A stretch of 14,119 nt of DNA, from positions 1 to 14,119 of the forward strand of contig CAMLCX010000074.1 of the NCBI GenBank assembly GCA_946478635.1, in the 5' to 3' direction. The notes under the pieces were generated by a model. The model had not been told where the DNA came from and searched no databases. It was given only the letters and a program-made list of their open reading frames with translations. The position numbers were made by a program, and so were the translations under genes. The stretch's first letter is position 1; the number at the start of each line of letters is the position of its first letter. Origin of the DNA: an uncultured Pseudomonadota bacterium. Its GTDB lineage: Bacteria > Desulfobacterota_B > Binatia > UBA9968. Shown one piece after another: positions 1 to 7,007 of the stretch.

Positions 1-6
1 AAAAAA

Positions 7-807
7 CTACGCCGGACGCGTCGAAAGATCGATAAGAAGGCCGTCCGGGTCGGCAATCGCATATTGGCCGATTTTACAGCCGTCGATGTCCTCCTGTGTG
101 ATGTGTCCAAATATGCCGCCGGCTAATTCTTTCGGCGCCGAACCGGGATTGGAGCGGCCAAATTCATCGAGATCTTTTTTTACCTCTTCGATGCTTTCCA
201 CTGCGTAGCCGAAGTGATCGATGCCTTCCCGCATGCTCATATAGCAATGGTTGCTCGTGCGTCTGATGAGCAGATCAACCGTGCCGTCGGTCACGCAAAG
301 CGTGTCTTCATCGTAATTTTTCCCTTCCTTGAGATCAAAAACTTCGTGATAGAACTCGGCGACGCGTTCGGGTTCCGACGACCTCATCGCAATGTGGTTG
401 ATCTGCCTCGGTTGCTTCCACCCGTCGTCTTTATAGCCCTCCTGCACTTTGGGATGCTGCTTCCATGAAATATCGAATTGCGTTCCCGCCGGGTCATGAC
501 TTCTAAAAACCGCAAACGCCACCTGCTCCAATCCTTTGGTCACCAGGACCTTCGGGTATTTCTTCTTAAGCCTTTCGAGGATGACGCCGACATCTTCCAC
601 TTCGAAGCCAAAATGATCCAGCGCGGCGGCGAAGCTGGGACGCCTTTTCAGAACCGCGAGGCCGATCACGCCATCGCTGATATGGCCATGATTGGCATCG
701 CTAAAACTTTCCGTGATTCGCTTCATGCCGAACACGGTTTTGTAAAAGCTGGTCATTCCACTCTGATTTTCGGTATACAGCGCGAGATGTCTAATGCGAG
801 CTGGCAT
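7..807 (-). CDS. Two-domain VOC (glyoxalase/extradiol dioxygenase fold) protein
   Basis: This 266-residue protein has two vicinal-oxygen-chelate modules, about residues 4-115 and 135-262, the arrangement of type I extradiol ring-cleavage dioxygenases. Conserved strand motifs recur: RHLAL with His7 and DHFGF with His65 in the first module, NHIAM with His138 and DHFGY with His198 in the second. The third metal position, usually Glu at the end of the last strand, is Asp112 (QFDIS) and Asp260 (LIDLS). The ATG has a strong Shine-Dalgarno (AAAGGAGGAG) a few bases upstream, so the start is secure. Extradiol dioxygenases use the second (C-terminal) domain for Fe(II). If the Asp is tolerated, ring cleavage of a catechol-like compound is possible; otherwise it may be another VOC enzyme. 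The family assignment is firm and the substrate unknown. It is probably transcribed alone from a promoter at 850-878. Confidence 0.9.
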   Translation of the reverse strand: MPARIRHLALYTENQSGMTSFYKTVFGMKRITESFSDANHGHISDGVIGLAVLKRRPSFAAALDHFGFEVEDVGVILERLKKKYPKVLVTKGLEQVAFAVFRSHDPAGTQFDISWKQHPKVQEGYKDDGWKQPRQINHIAMRSSEPERVAEFYHEVFDLKEGKNYDEDTLCVTDGTVDLLIRRTSNHCYMSMREGIDHFGYAVESIEEVKKDLDEFGRSNPGSAPKELAGGIFGHITQEDIDGCKIGQYAIADPDGLLIDLSTRPA

Positions 808-849
808 GACTCCTCCTTTTGTTTAAGAACGCCCTCTTCATGGCAACCC

Positions 850-878
850 GGCATAACAAACCCAAAACTTGGCGTCAA
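850..878 (-). promoter_or_regulatory. Candidate sigma70 promoter for the VOC gene
   Basis: On the minus strand a -35 element TTGACG (873-878, 5/6 to consensus) is followed after exactly 17 bases by TATGCC (850-855, 3/6). The -10 is preceded by TG plus one base (an extended -10), which could compensate for the weak hexamer. The predicted start near 843 gives a leader of about 36 bases containing the strong ribosome-binding site. This is a sequence match only. Confidence 0.45.
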
Positions 879-917
879 CGGGATTGCAAGTTCTTGACGA
901 TTGGATGAGCCGGTCGT

Positions 918-974
918 CCAGAATGATTCCATCCTTAGGTTTCGACGACTTGCAGCCCCGTGGATTCATTCTGG
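918..974. repeat. Inverted repeat across the 3' end of the glycosyltransferase gene
   Basis: Arm 918-932 (CCAGAATGATTCCAT) and arm 960-974 are complementary at 13 of 15 positions, with a 27-base loop. The stop codon of the upstream glycosyltransferase lies in the right arm. There is no T-tract on either side, so it does not look like an ordinary intrinsic terminator. It could be a fold protecting the mRNA 3' end, or chance. Confidence 0.3.
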
Positions 975-2645
975 CGTTTTAGCCGACATTTCCAAGAGAA
1001 CAAGTTGCGGCGATCTTTTCCACTTCGCTTGAGCGGGCGGCTCCATGGCCGCCACGGTCCGAACTTGGCCGATCGTTTTGAGAGCGCTCAACATTTCGAT
1101 CTTGGTAACAACAAAAAGTCGGTTTTCTTGCGCCAAACGATTCTGCAACCCTGGAAGCGTATTCTCGCGGAGCGCCGAATGGTCAGCATAAAAATACATC
1201 GCTGTGAACTCGGCTTGGTAGACGACTAGTGGCCCACCTCGAGGGATGTGACGGTCTACGCTACGCGCAAACTCCGCGGCGGGACGCCGGAAATCGAGCC
1301 CCGGGCTCAGTTGTCCTGTGCCTATCGCGAAACCCATGAGCAGAGCCGCTACGGCGGCCACAACCGCGCCAAACGGTCGCTCCGCCCACAAAAAATAACT
1401 GGCCAGTGCGCTTCCTAAAATAACGACAGCCGTGCTTGACCATAGCGGAAGCCATAGCGAGCCTGGCCACAGTCGGGACAAGATCATAGCCGTGGTGATC
1501 GCCAAAATGCTGAAGGTCAACGAGGTCAATGTCGCGCCGCGCAGGCTGAGTTTCCAATTTCTCCAATCGAAGCGCTCTAACCATTGGGCTAAACGTTGCC
1601 CGCCGATCAAAGACAACGCCGGCAGCGCGGGCAAAATGTAATGCTGGTTTTTTCCAAGCGATACACTCAGGAGAATGGTCTGAGTGAGAAACCATATCCA
1701 AAGAAATCGTTCCTTTTCATCGGCCTTCTTCCAGGCTCTCCGCCAGCTATCGGCCATGGACCAAAGTATCACCGGCGTCCATGGCAACATCAAAATTGGC
1801 GCAACCGCGGCGTAGTACCAGAACGGCGCATAGTATCTCTCCGTATCCACGGCACGATGCAGGGTTTCGTTCTGCCAAATGTGCCACGCGGAGGGAATTT
1901 CCCGTAGTATCAGGCAAGGCCAGGCCAGCGTCAATATAAGAAACACGATGAGCCCCATCGGATGAACGAGATTTCTAATCAAATCACGACGGCGATGAGC
2001 CACAAGGAATGTCAAGCAGGGCGCCACCGCCATGATGATTCCGAAAAGAGGCTTAGCCAAAGCCGCTAGACCCGCCAGCAGGCACCAACGGATGCTTAAG
2101 TAATAATTGCGCCGACCCGCCGCCCTTGGGTCTTGCGATGGAATCGCCGCATTCGCCGCGGTATAGAGCGCCGCTGCTATGAGGAGGCAAAGCATCATGT
2201 CGACTGTTCCCGTTCGCCCCCACTTAAGGGTGTAGAGAGTCGTCGATTGTATCAATGCCGCGCACAGACCAACTCGAGTGCCATACCATCGCCGCGCCCA
2301 GAGGCCCACGAGGGCGACGAGTAACAGCGCCGAAAGAGCAGCGGGCAATCGAACGGTCCATTCGCTTATAGTCCCGCTCAATGAGCCAAGCCCGGCGACG
2401 GCCCAGTAGGCCAGGGGTAGTTTTTCGAGCCGCGGGACGCCGCCAAAATAGGGAACAAGCCAGTTGCCGCTGGAAAGCATCTGCTGCGCCGGCACCGCGA
2501 CCAACGCTTCGTGATGCCGCAGAATGATCGCGCCGCCAAGGTTGAAAAGAAGCAGAAACGAAGCAAGAGCGATTAGCGCCAAGGAGAGAAAAAGAGAGCG
2601 GCTTGCTAGCGTCTCCCACGAGAGGCACACCGGAGATAATCTCAT
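966..2645 (-). CDS. ArnT/PMT-type (GT-C, GT39/83-like) membrane glycosyltransferase
   Basis: This 559-residue polytopic membrane protein would transfer a sugar from a polyprenyl-phosphate carrier to a lipid or protein on the periplasmic face. The first membrane segment is about residues 18-41. It is followed by the large loop with MLSSGNW (56-62), the hallmark EKLPLAYW (74-81, usually EKPPLxYW), and GRTGTVDMML (143-152), which holds the conserved Asp149. Many further hydrophobic segments follow, then GKNQHYILPALPAL near residue 340, typical of ArnT-like proteins. The acidic pair normally found in the first loop (Asp-Glu) reads His45-Glu46. The length matches the family (about 500-580). No Shine-Dalgarno precedes the ATG. 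The acceptor is unknown. ArnT itself makes Ara4N-modified lipid A, but the other arn genes are absent here, so I do not use that name. It is divergent from the AsmA-like gene. Confidence 0.88.
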   Translation of the reverse strand: MRLSPVCLSWETLASRSLFLSLALIALASFLLLFNLGGAIILRHHEALVAVPAQQMLSSGNWLVPYFGGVPRLEKLPLAYWAVAGLGSLSGTISEWTVRLPAALSALLLVALVGLWARRWYGTRVGLCAALIQSTTLYTLKWGRTGTVDMMLCLLIAAALYTAANAAIPSQDPRAAGRRNYYLSIRWCLLAGLAALAKPLFGIIMAVAPCLTFLVAHRRRDLIRNLVHPMGLIVFLILTLAWPCLILREIPSAWHIWQNETLHRAVDTERYYAPFWYYAAVAPILMLPWTPVILWSMADSWRRAWKKADEKERFLWIWFLTQTILLSVSLGKNQHYILPALPALSLIGGQRLAQWLERFDWRNWKLSLRGATLTSLTFSILAITTAMILSRLWPGSLWLPLWSSTAVVILGSALASYFLWAERPFGAVVAAVAALLMGFAIGTGQLSPGLDFRRPAAEFARSVDRHIPRGGPLVVYQAEFTAMYFYADHSALRENTLPGLQNRLAQENRLFVVTKIEMLSALKTIGQVRTVAAMEPPAQAKWKRSPQLVLLEMSAKTPE

Positions 2646-2785
2646 TGGCGGCTTAAGCCTGAAATAGAATGAGACTCATAAGCGAATTTTACCCGAACAT
2701 TCATCCAAATCGCTCTCATATTCCATGCAAGCCCCCGGATTGTAAAGTATGCACTTCCTCATGTTAACGCACGGAATGTCCGACA

Positions 2786-2812
2786 AGCCCGTCAAGCGAT
2801 GCTTGGCGGGCT
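2786..2812. other. Strong intergenic hairpin (12-bp stem, 3-base loop)
   Basis: AGCCCGTCAAGC (2786-2797) and GCTTGGCGGGCT (2801-2812) pair along 12 positions around the loop GAT. The single mismatch is a G-T, which becomes G-U in RNA of one strand. No run of T follows on either strand, although a loosely T-rich stretch starts about 15 bases to the right. It could insulate the divergent genes or be a protein-binding palindrome. Confidence 0.5.
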
Positions 2813-2903
2813 GACCTCAAACAATCCTTCTTTTACCCTTTTGCGCGGCACACGCTTGTCCCATCGGCTGACAAACGTGGCCAAATGGGCGCCGGAGAAA
2901 AAG

Positions 2904-2933
2904 TTTGCAGCCCGACCGCTACGCTCGTAAAAT
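2904..2933 (+). promoter_or_regulatory. Candidate promoter for the AsmA-like gene
   Basis: A -10 hexamer TAAAAT (2928-2933, 5/6) lies 18 bases after TTTGCA (2904-2909, 4/6), or 17 bases after the overlapping TTGCAG. Transcription would begin near 2940, downstream of the alternative ATG at 2885 and just before the ATG at 2954. That favours 2954 as the translation start. Confidence 0.4.
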
Positions 2934-2953
2934 ATCACTCAAGACAACATTCT

Positions 2954-4066
2954 ATGAAGCGCTGGCAGGTTATCGTTTTCGCGATCGCGGTATTTCTACC
3001 CATTGCGGTGCTCGCGGGATATCGAATCGGCGTGGGCATGCTCCAGGATAACGTCCTCGCCGCGCTCGGTCCGGGCAGTCGACTGACGGAGCTCAAGGTT
3101 AACTGGTTCACCATCGAACTACTGGGAGTCAGCATCGATGCTCCGAAGGACTGGCCCGCGGCCCGCACATTCGAGGCGGAGCGGGTAACGATCACTCCAG
3201 ATCTGCGCACGCTTTTTACGCGGAAGATCCGTATTGCCTCCATCGTGATTGAAAAACCCTACCTGTCCGTGCTGCGCAATCCCGGCAAGCTTGTCATGAT
3301 TCCGAGTCTGACCGAACGGGAGGAAAAACCGCAACGAAACGAAGGCGGCGCGCGGGCGGTCACAATCTCGACCATCGAGCTTAAAAGCGGCAGTGTCGAT
3401 CTCTATGATGCCACGGTGAGCCGGCCACCCTACAGGACCAGAATCGAGGACATCGAGGCGCTGATTCAAGACGTCGCAGCGCCCGCCGCAGACAAGACCC
3501 GCTTCGATCTGACCGGCATCGTGAAAGGCATAAAGCGTGATGGTCGAACCCAGGTAAATGGATGGGTGGGACCGGCGGCAAGGGATTCGTCGTCGCGTAT
3601 AACGCTGGACGCGGTCGACCTGGTCGCGCTTCAACCTTATCTCGTGAAAAAAACCGACGCCCGTGTCGCCAGAGGGACTCTCGATTTGAATCTCGCTTCT
3701 GAAGTTCGCAACGACAGGTTGAACGGCAAGGGCAAAGTCATTTTAAGAGATTTGACGTTTGCGCCGTCGTCGGGATTTTTCGACACTTTCATGGGTCTTC
3801 CGCGCAACACCGTGATCGGCTTCCTTAAAGATCATAACGATGCCATTGACCTTGACTTCACCCTGACGGGCAATACCAAAAACCCGAACTTCTCGCTCAA
3901 CGAGAATCTCTCGACCCGAATCGCAACCGCGATGGCCGGACAGCTTGGCGTAAGCATCACCAACGTCGCCGAAGGCATCGGCACTCTCGGCCGCAAAGGC
4001 ATGGAAGGCGCGGGCAGCGTGGCGGACGGCATCGGATCGGCGGTCAAGCGACTGTTCGGACGTTAG
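2954..4066 (+). CDS. DUF748/AsmA-like inner-membrane-anchored envelope protein
   Basis: This 370-residue protein has one N-terminal membrane anchor (residues about 5-22, VIVFAIAVFLPIAVLAGY) and a long periplasmic beta-rich part. The C-terminal half carries the DUF748 pattern: an ARGTLDLNL strand, then a strand-turn-strand ending GKGKVILRDLTF, then TGNTKNPNFSLNENL. The tail is Gly-rich and low in complexity (roughly residues 320-365). AsmA/TamB/DUF748 proteins form hydrophobic grooves implicated in moving phospholipids between membranes. The precise role of this family member is not established. It is shorter than E. coli AsmA or YhdP and would be a small member. I chose ATG 2954 because the anchor begins there and a promoter-like element lies between it and the upstream ATG at 2885. 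The Shine-Dalgarno is weak. It appears to be a single-gene unit. Confidence 0.8.
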   Translation: MKRWQVIVFAIAVFLPIAVLAGYRIGVGMLQDNVLAALGPGSRLTELKVNWFTIELLGVSIDAPKDWPAARTFEAERVTITPDLRTLFTRKIRIASIVIEKPYLSVLRNPGKLVMIPSLTEREEKPQRNEGGARAVTISTIELKSGSVDLYDATVSRPPYRTRIEDIEALIQDVAAPAADKTRFDLTGIVKGIKRDGRTQVNGWVGPAARDSSSRITLDAVDLVALQPYLVKKTDARVARGTLDLNLASEVRNDRLNGKGKVILRDLTFAPSSGFFDTFMGLPRNTVIGFLKDHNDAIDLDFTLTGNTKNPNFSLNENLSTRIATAMAGQLGVSITNVAEGIGTLGRKGMEGAGSVADGIGSAVKRLFGR

Positions 4067-4194
4067 ACCCAATCTCAAAACTCGCGTCAAAGATCTGCGG
4101 GATCTGCGATATAAGTCTCGCTCCATTGAAAATACGTGTGCGTAGATGATCTATAGAACGAAGAACCCGAATACGAGAAGTAACCGCAGCGTTC

Positions 4195-4273
4195 CGTCAT
4201 ACCCGCGAAAGCGGGTATCCAGGCTAATTGGGCCGGAAAGCAAACCTGGATTCCCGCCTGCGCGGGAATGACG
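4195..4273. repeat. Paired REP/BIME-like inverted hairpins
   Basis: Two 29-base units face each other: 4195-4223 (CGTCATACCCGC ... ATCCAGG) and, in reverse orientation, 4245-4273. After reverse complementing one, they match at 25 of 29 positions. Each is itself an 8-bp-stem hairpin with a 4-base loop, GAAA in the left unit and GCAG in the right. Two of the four differences are a compensatory pair, A-T in one and T-A in the other, so pairing is kept. The layout is that of a bacterial interspersed mosaic element. The 'CGTCATTCCCGCG' type of repeat is widespread in proteobacterial and related genomes. No transposase is nearby. Confidence 0.85.
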
Positions 4274-4290
4274 AGTCGCGGGGAAAAACG

Positions 4291-4320
4291 TGGGGACGGA
4301 AGTCTCCCCATTTTCATTCT
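4291..4320 (+). terminator. Terminator-like hairpin with T-rich tail
   Basis: TGGGGA (4291-4296) pairs with TCCCCA (4305-4310) across an 8-base loop and is followed by TTTTCATTCT. It could end the transcript of the AsmA-like gene, although it lies over 220 bases beyond that stop codon and past the hairpin pair. The stem is short and the T-tract interrupted, so confidence is low. Confidence 0.3.
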
Positions 4321-4417
4321 CTGTGGGCGTGCGTAAGATCATGAATCGCTTCGTGGTATCTTGGGATGCGAGAGCGCTCTGCCGACAATCAGAATTAGCG
4401 CATGACACGCCTCATCC

Positions 4418-4446
4418 TTGACGGCTGTCATGGCCTGCCGTATCTT
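4418..4446 (+). promoter_or_regulatory. Candidate sigma70 promoter for the NMT1-type binding protein
   Basis: TTGACG (4418-4423, 5/6 to consensus) and TATCTT (4441-4446, 4/6) are separated by exactly 17 bases. The predicted start near 4453 leaves a leader of about 48 bases that ends with the GGAGGAG ribosome-binding site. Confidence 0.55.
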
Positions 4447-4500
4447 CCCTGAGTTTGCTGATCGCCTGTTTGAAATCAAGCCTTGGAGGAGCCGCTCTGG

Positions 4501-5496
4501 ATGAAATACAAATCGACCGTTTTGCTCATTTCAATCCTCGCTTTTTCTCTTTCTGAAGCACACGCCGCTCAAGCCGCGGCGCCGCTGGCTAAAGTGGTGA
4601 TGACAAGCGGATCGGTCAGCGAACGGGAAGGCGCTATCTACGTCGCCCAGGAACATGGATTCTTTCGCAAGTACGGCGTCGATGTTTCGTTCGTTCAGGT
4701 GCGCAACGGTCCCGTCGGCATGGCGGCGCTCAGCTCCGGAGAGACACAGTTCCATTGGGGATCGGTATCCGGCGCCAATCTCGGCGCGATCGCGGAGGGC
4801 GCGGACCTGGTTTTTGTCGCCGGTTTCATCAACCGGCTCACCGGCATGTTCATTGCAAATTCGAAAATAAAAAGTCCGAGCGAACTGAAAGGTAAAAGTA
4901 TCGGCGTCAACAGCCTCAGTGGCGGCGGCTGGATTTTTACCATGCTCACTCTTGACCACTGGGGGCTTGTGCCCGAACGCGACAAGATTCAATTCAGAAC
5001 ACTCGGCGACCAATCCGTTATGGTGCAAGGTTTCATGGCCGGCACCGTGGATGCGGTGCTCGTGGGATACGCGCACGGCAAGAACTTGCAGAACAAAGGC
5101 TATAACGTACTGGCCGATGTCGAGAAACTTCCGATTCCGTATCAAGGATCGGGAGTCCTATCCCGACGTGGTTTTATGAAATCTTCACCGGCGACAGCGG
5201 AGAGTGTGTTTAGGGGTCTTCTGGACGCTGTGGCTTTTATTCGCAATCCCGACAATAAGGCCGCCGTCATGAAGGCTGTCGCCAAAGGCATGCGCCTGCC
5301 GCGCGTCGAAGACGCCGAAGAGGGTTATCACAGCATGGCCGGACTCTACGAGAAAAAGATCTATCCGAGCGTCGAGGGCATTCGCAACGTTATTCGTTTG
5401 TTGGGCGTTAACAATGAAAAGATCCGCCGCCTGAAAGCCGAGGACCTAGTCGACGACAGCGTCGTGAGGAAATTGGAAAAAGACGGCCGCTTCTAG
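4501..5496 (+). CDS. ABC transporter substrate-binding protein, NitT/TauT (NMT1/THI5-like) family
   Basis: This 331-residue periplasmic binding protein starts with a Sec signal peptide (KYKST, hydrophobic core about residues 7-18, likely cleaved after SEAHA, residue 22). The mature part has the NMT1/SsuA/TauA pattern. YVAQEHGFFRKYGVDV (48-62) is the first helix-strand, ALSSGETQFHWGS (76-88) and KSPSELKGKSIGVNS (124-138) the linker-strand. A second lobe carries the GTVDAVLVGYAHG motif. I chose ATG 4501 because GGAGGAG (4485-4491) sits 9 bases upstream. A TTG at 4483 would overlap that ribosome-binding site. Family members bind sulfonates, nitrate, pyrimidine precursors or aromatic acids, so the ligand is not predictable. 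No permease or ATPase gene follows. The next gene is an unrelated binding protein facing it, so this one would need a transporter from elsewhere. Confidence 0.9.
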   Translation: MKYKSTVLLISILAFSLSEAHAAQAAAPLAKVVMTSGSVSEREGAIYVAQEHGFFRKYGVDVSFVQVRNGPVGMAALSSGETQFHWGSVSGANLGAIAEGADLVFVAGFINRLTGMFIANSKIKSPSELKGKSIGVNSLSGGGWIFTMLTLDHWGLVPERDKIQFRTLGDQSVMVQGFMAGTVDAVLVGYAHGKNLQNKGYNVLADVEKLPIPYQGSGVLSRRGFMKSSPATAESVFRGLLDAVAFIRNPDNKAAVMKAVAKGMRLPRVEDAEEGYHSMAGLYEKKIYPSVEGIRNVIRLLGVNNEKIRRLKAEDLVDDSVVRKLEKDGRF

Positions 5497-5786
5497 CGGC
5501 AGCACAAATAAGATACATACCCCCGGCGCGGCGAAGCCGCAACCAAAGGGGCACAAGAAGGACTCACCGCAGAGGCACCAGAGGTCGCAGAGTTCGGAGT
5601 TTTGATTGATAAAATTCTTTTCTCGGCGTACTCGGCGTCTCCGCGGTGAATTCTCTTCTGGACCGAGATCGTCTGGTGGTCATTGGAAATTTGCGCGAGC
5701 CGCGAAAACTCTGAACGATAGTAAGTACGATCAGCGCGTTCCAAATCTTCAATGCGGGAGAGTGCCGCAGGTCGCGCCGATTACCC
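5497..5786. other. Convergent intergenic region with repeat material
   Basis: This 290-base gap lies between the 3' ends of two convergent binding-protein genes. It holds a small GC stem (GCGGC GAA GCCGC, 5528-5540), a long imperfect palindrome (5565-5648), and a 16-base sequence (5736-5751) also found in the histidine phosphatase gene. Minus-strand frames through it give low-complexity Arg/Ser/Pro-rich peptides that I regard as non-coding. Confidence 0.65.
5565..5648. repeat. Imperfect palindrome of the CACCGCAGAGG...CCGCGGTG type
   Basis: The left arm (from 5565, CACCGCAGAGGCACC) and the right arm (ending 5648, GTCTCCGCGGTG) are inverted copies with scattered mismatches. The central part (about 5593-5621) is AT-rich and unpaired. 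The motif resembles a widespread intergenic repeat whose consensus reads roughly CTCTGCGTCTCTGCGGTG and which occurs in many unrelated bacteria. It may also separate the two convergent transcripts. Confidence 0.65.
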
Positions 5787-6806
5787 TTATCTTTCAAAAC
5801 CCAGAATCTTGCCGTACTGGCGCGCCAGGCGATCGACGGTTTGCGCTTGATTCTGGCTCATCTGCAGCAGGGGCTTGCCCTGGGCATACTTGTAGGCGGT
5901 GGTGCCGGGAATAAGCGCCGAGGTTTGGCCGTTGTGTCTTTCCCATATTTCCTGGGCTTCCAGATTTGTCAAAAAAACCGCAAAGAGATGTCCGACGTTG
6001 GGATGGCGCGCGCCTTTGGGCACGCCGGCATTGTAGGTCGGCGAGATCACCGGATCCAAGCCTTCCGCGAAGACGATGGGCGCGTTGTCGCGCTTTGCTT
6101 GAGAGATGAAGCTATCGGTGAGTGTCGTGATCAGCAAGATTTCACCGAGCAGAAGTCGGTTGTAAAGATTCGCGAGCGTGCCGAGAATCGGATCCTGCTT
6201 GGAGATCGCGCTGACAAACTCGGTGGTTTTTGACTCGCCCCACGGGCCGACGGCCAAGCGGGACAAGTGATGCGTCGCCGTCGACACACCGAGCTTGCCG
6301 CCCTTCCATTTCGGATCGAGAAGATCTTCCCAGCGTTTCGGCACGTCACGTGCTGGCAAAACGGTCTTGTTGTAGGCGGGTAGAACGAACTGGTTGGCAA
6401 GGCTCACGACGCCGTTATCGTACTGAATCAATTCCCGCGCGATACCCAGCTTCGCGTAGTCGAATGGCTGATGCAGATGTTTCCCCCATATCGTCGCATG
6501 GTGCGCATCGGTGACGAGCATCAGGTCCCACTCCGGCGTGGCGCGCGAAGCGGCGCCCAAAACCAGCTTGGCGACATCGCCGGTCATGTTGGAAGAGGGC
6601 GTGTAATTAATTTTGATGTTGAGCCCGTACTTCCTGTTGAAGGCATTGCCGAGCGCCTGGGCTCCCTTGTCTCCGGTGGTGGACGGGGCGAGAAGCTCCA
6701 GGACGCCCTCTTTTTTGGCGGCCGCAACCAGATCGTCGATCGGCGCCGCCAAGGCCGGCTGGCAGGTGCCGAACACCAGCAAGAACCCGAGCAGGAGAAT
6801 CATCAT
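5787..6806 (-). CDS. Extracellular solute-binding protein, Fe3+/polyamine-type (AfuA/PotD-like fold)
   Basis: This 339-residue protein has a Sec signal (MMILLLGFLLVFG, likely cleavage after ALA at residue 20). The mature protein starts with a typical lead, DDLVAAAKKEGVLELLAP (24-41). Then come ALGNAFNRKYGLNIKINYTP (51-70), WDLMLVTDAHHATIW (93-107) and KRWEDLLDPKWKGGKLGVS, all signatures of the type 2 binding proteins of iron, thiamine, polyamine and phosphonate uptake. The ATG at 6806 is preceded by AGGAGGG (6814-6820) at good spacing. A 29-codon extension to 6893 would add a charged stretch before the signal peptide and is rejected. No transporter partners are present. The two Tyr ligands of classical ferric-binding proteins are not evident, so iron is not assured. 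Divergent members of this superfamily are often orphans in soil bacteria. Confidence 0.88.
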   Translation of the reverse strand: MMILLLGFLLVFGTCQPALAAPIDDLVAAAKKEGVLELLAPSTTGDKGAQALGNAFNRKYGLNIKINYTPSSNMTGDVAKLVLGAASRATPEWDLMLVTDAHHATIWGKHLHQPFDYAKLGIARELIQYDNGVVSLANQFVLPAYNKTVLPARDVPKRWEDLLDPKWKGGKLGVSTATHHLSRLAVGPWGESKTTEFVSAISKQDPILGTLANLYNRLLLGEILLITTLTDSFISQAKRDNAPIVFAEGLDPVISPTYNAGVPKGARHPNVGHLFAVFLTNLEAQEIWERHNGQTSALIPGTTAYKYAQGKPLLQMSQNQAQTVDRLARQYGKILGFER

Positions 6807-6872
6807 ATTGAAGCCCTCCTCTGATCTAAAGACACAGAAGCGAGACCGCCTCGCACCTCTCAGGTCACGGAC

Positions 6873-6900
6873 GCTATTCGACCGGCGCTCCACTTGTCAA
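6873..6900 (-). promoter_or_regulatory. Candidate promoter for the second binding protein
   Basis: On the minus strand a perfect consensus -35 TTGACA (6895-6900) is followed after 16 bases by AATAGC (6873-6878, 3/6). The transcript would begin near 6866, giving a leader of about 60 bases. The -35 is strong and the -10 weak. Confidence 0.35.
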
Positions 6901-6915
6901 GGCATTGGCGGCGGC

Positions 6916-7002
6916 TCATTTCACAACCAGATCCTTCGGAATGACAACCGTGCCGGCGTGAATGTAAATCGAGCCGGTCAACACGCCGCCGGGGCGATGC
7001 AT
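6916..7002 (-). CDS. Possible 28-residue ORF or gene remnant
   Basis: This short frame (MHRPGGVLTGSIYIHAGTVV..., ending KDLVVK) begins six bases after the stop of the 41-residue ORF upstream, within the string TGATAATAATG. Its composition is protein-like (alternating hydrophobic beta-strand pattern, codons ending mostly in G or C). There is no ribosome-binding site of its own, so translation would depend on coupling. I do not recognise it. It could be the tail of a decayed gene. Confidence 0.22.
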   Translation of the reverse strand: MHRPGGVLTGSIYIHAGTVVIPKDLVVK

Positions 7003-7007
7003 TATTA

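Larger units (their letters stand above)
2646..2953. other. Divergent intergenic region between glycosyltransferase and AsmA-like gene
   Basis: This gap of about 300 bases separates two divergent genes. It holds one strong hairpin (2786-2812) and a candidate promoter for the rightward gene (2904-2933). I see no convincing promoter for the leftward glycosyltransferase and no small gene. An in-frame ATG at 2885 could extend the rightward gene by 23 codons, but the extension is not signal-like and lies upstream of the predicted transcription start. Confidence 0.6.
4067..4500. other. Intergenic region with a mirrored hairpin pair, terminator-like stem and promoter
   Basis: This gap of about 430 bases separates the AsmA-like gene from the first solute-binding protein. 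It contains two mirrored hairpins (4195-4273), a hairpin with a short T-tract (4291-4320) and a good promoter (4418-4446). Minus-strand reading frames through the repeat encode VIPAQAGIQ-like peptides. These are by-products of the repeat and not genes. Confidence 0.7.

Noticed and set aside
966..2645. Naming the glycosyltransferase arnT
   Set aside because: Family-level similarity is clear, but the other arn genes are absent and a key loop residue differs, so a specific role in Ara4N-lipid A modification is not supported.
3119..3634. A 171-codon minus-strand open frame
   Set aside because: Antisense to the AsmA-like gene; no start context and no recognisable domain.
4087..4408. Minus-strand frames encoding VIPAQAGIQ-like and RHSRAGGNP-like peptides
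   Set aside because: The peptides come from translating the mirrored hairpin repeat. They have no ribosome-binding site and the same repeat yields such peptides in many genomes.
4531..5145. A 204-codon minus-strand open frame
   Set aside because: Antisense to the NMT1-type binding protein, which has a signal peptide, ribosome-binding site and family motifs.
5564..5797. Minus-strand 77-codon frame starting MKDKGNRRDLRHSPALKIWN
   Set aside because: It runs through the palindromic repeat and the short shared sequence; the second half is low-complexity Arg/Ser/Pro. A degenerate gene tail is possible, but not a functional CDS.
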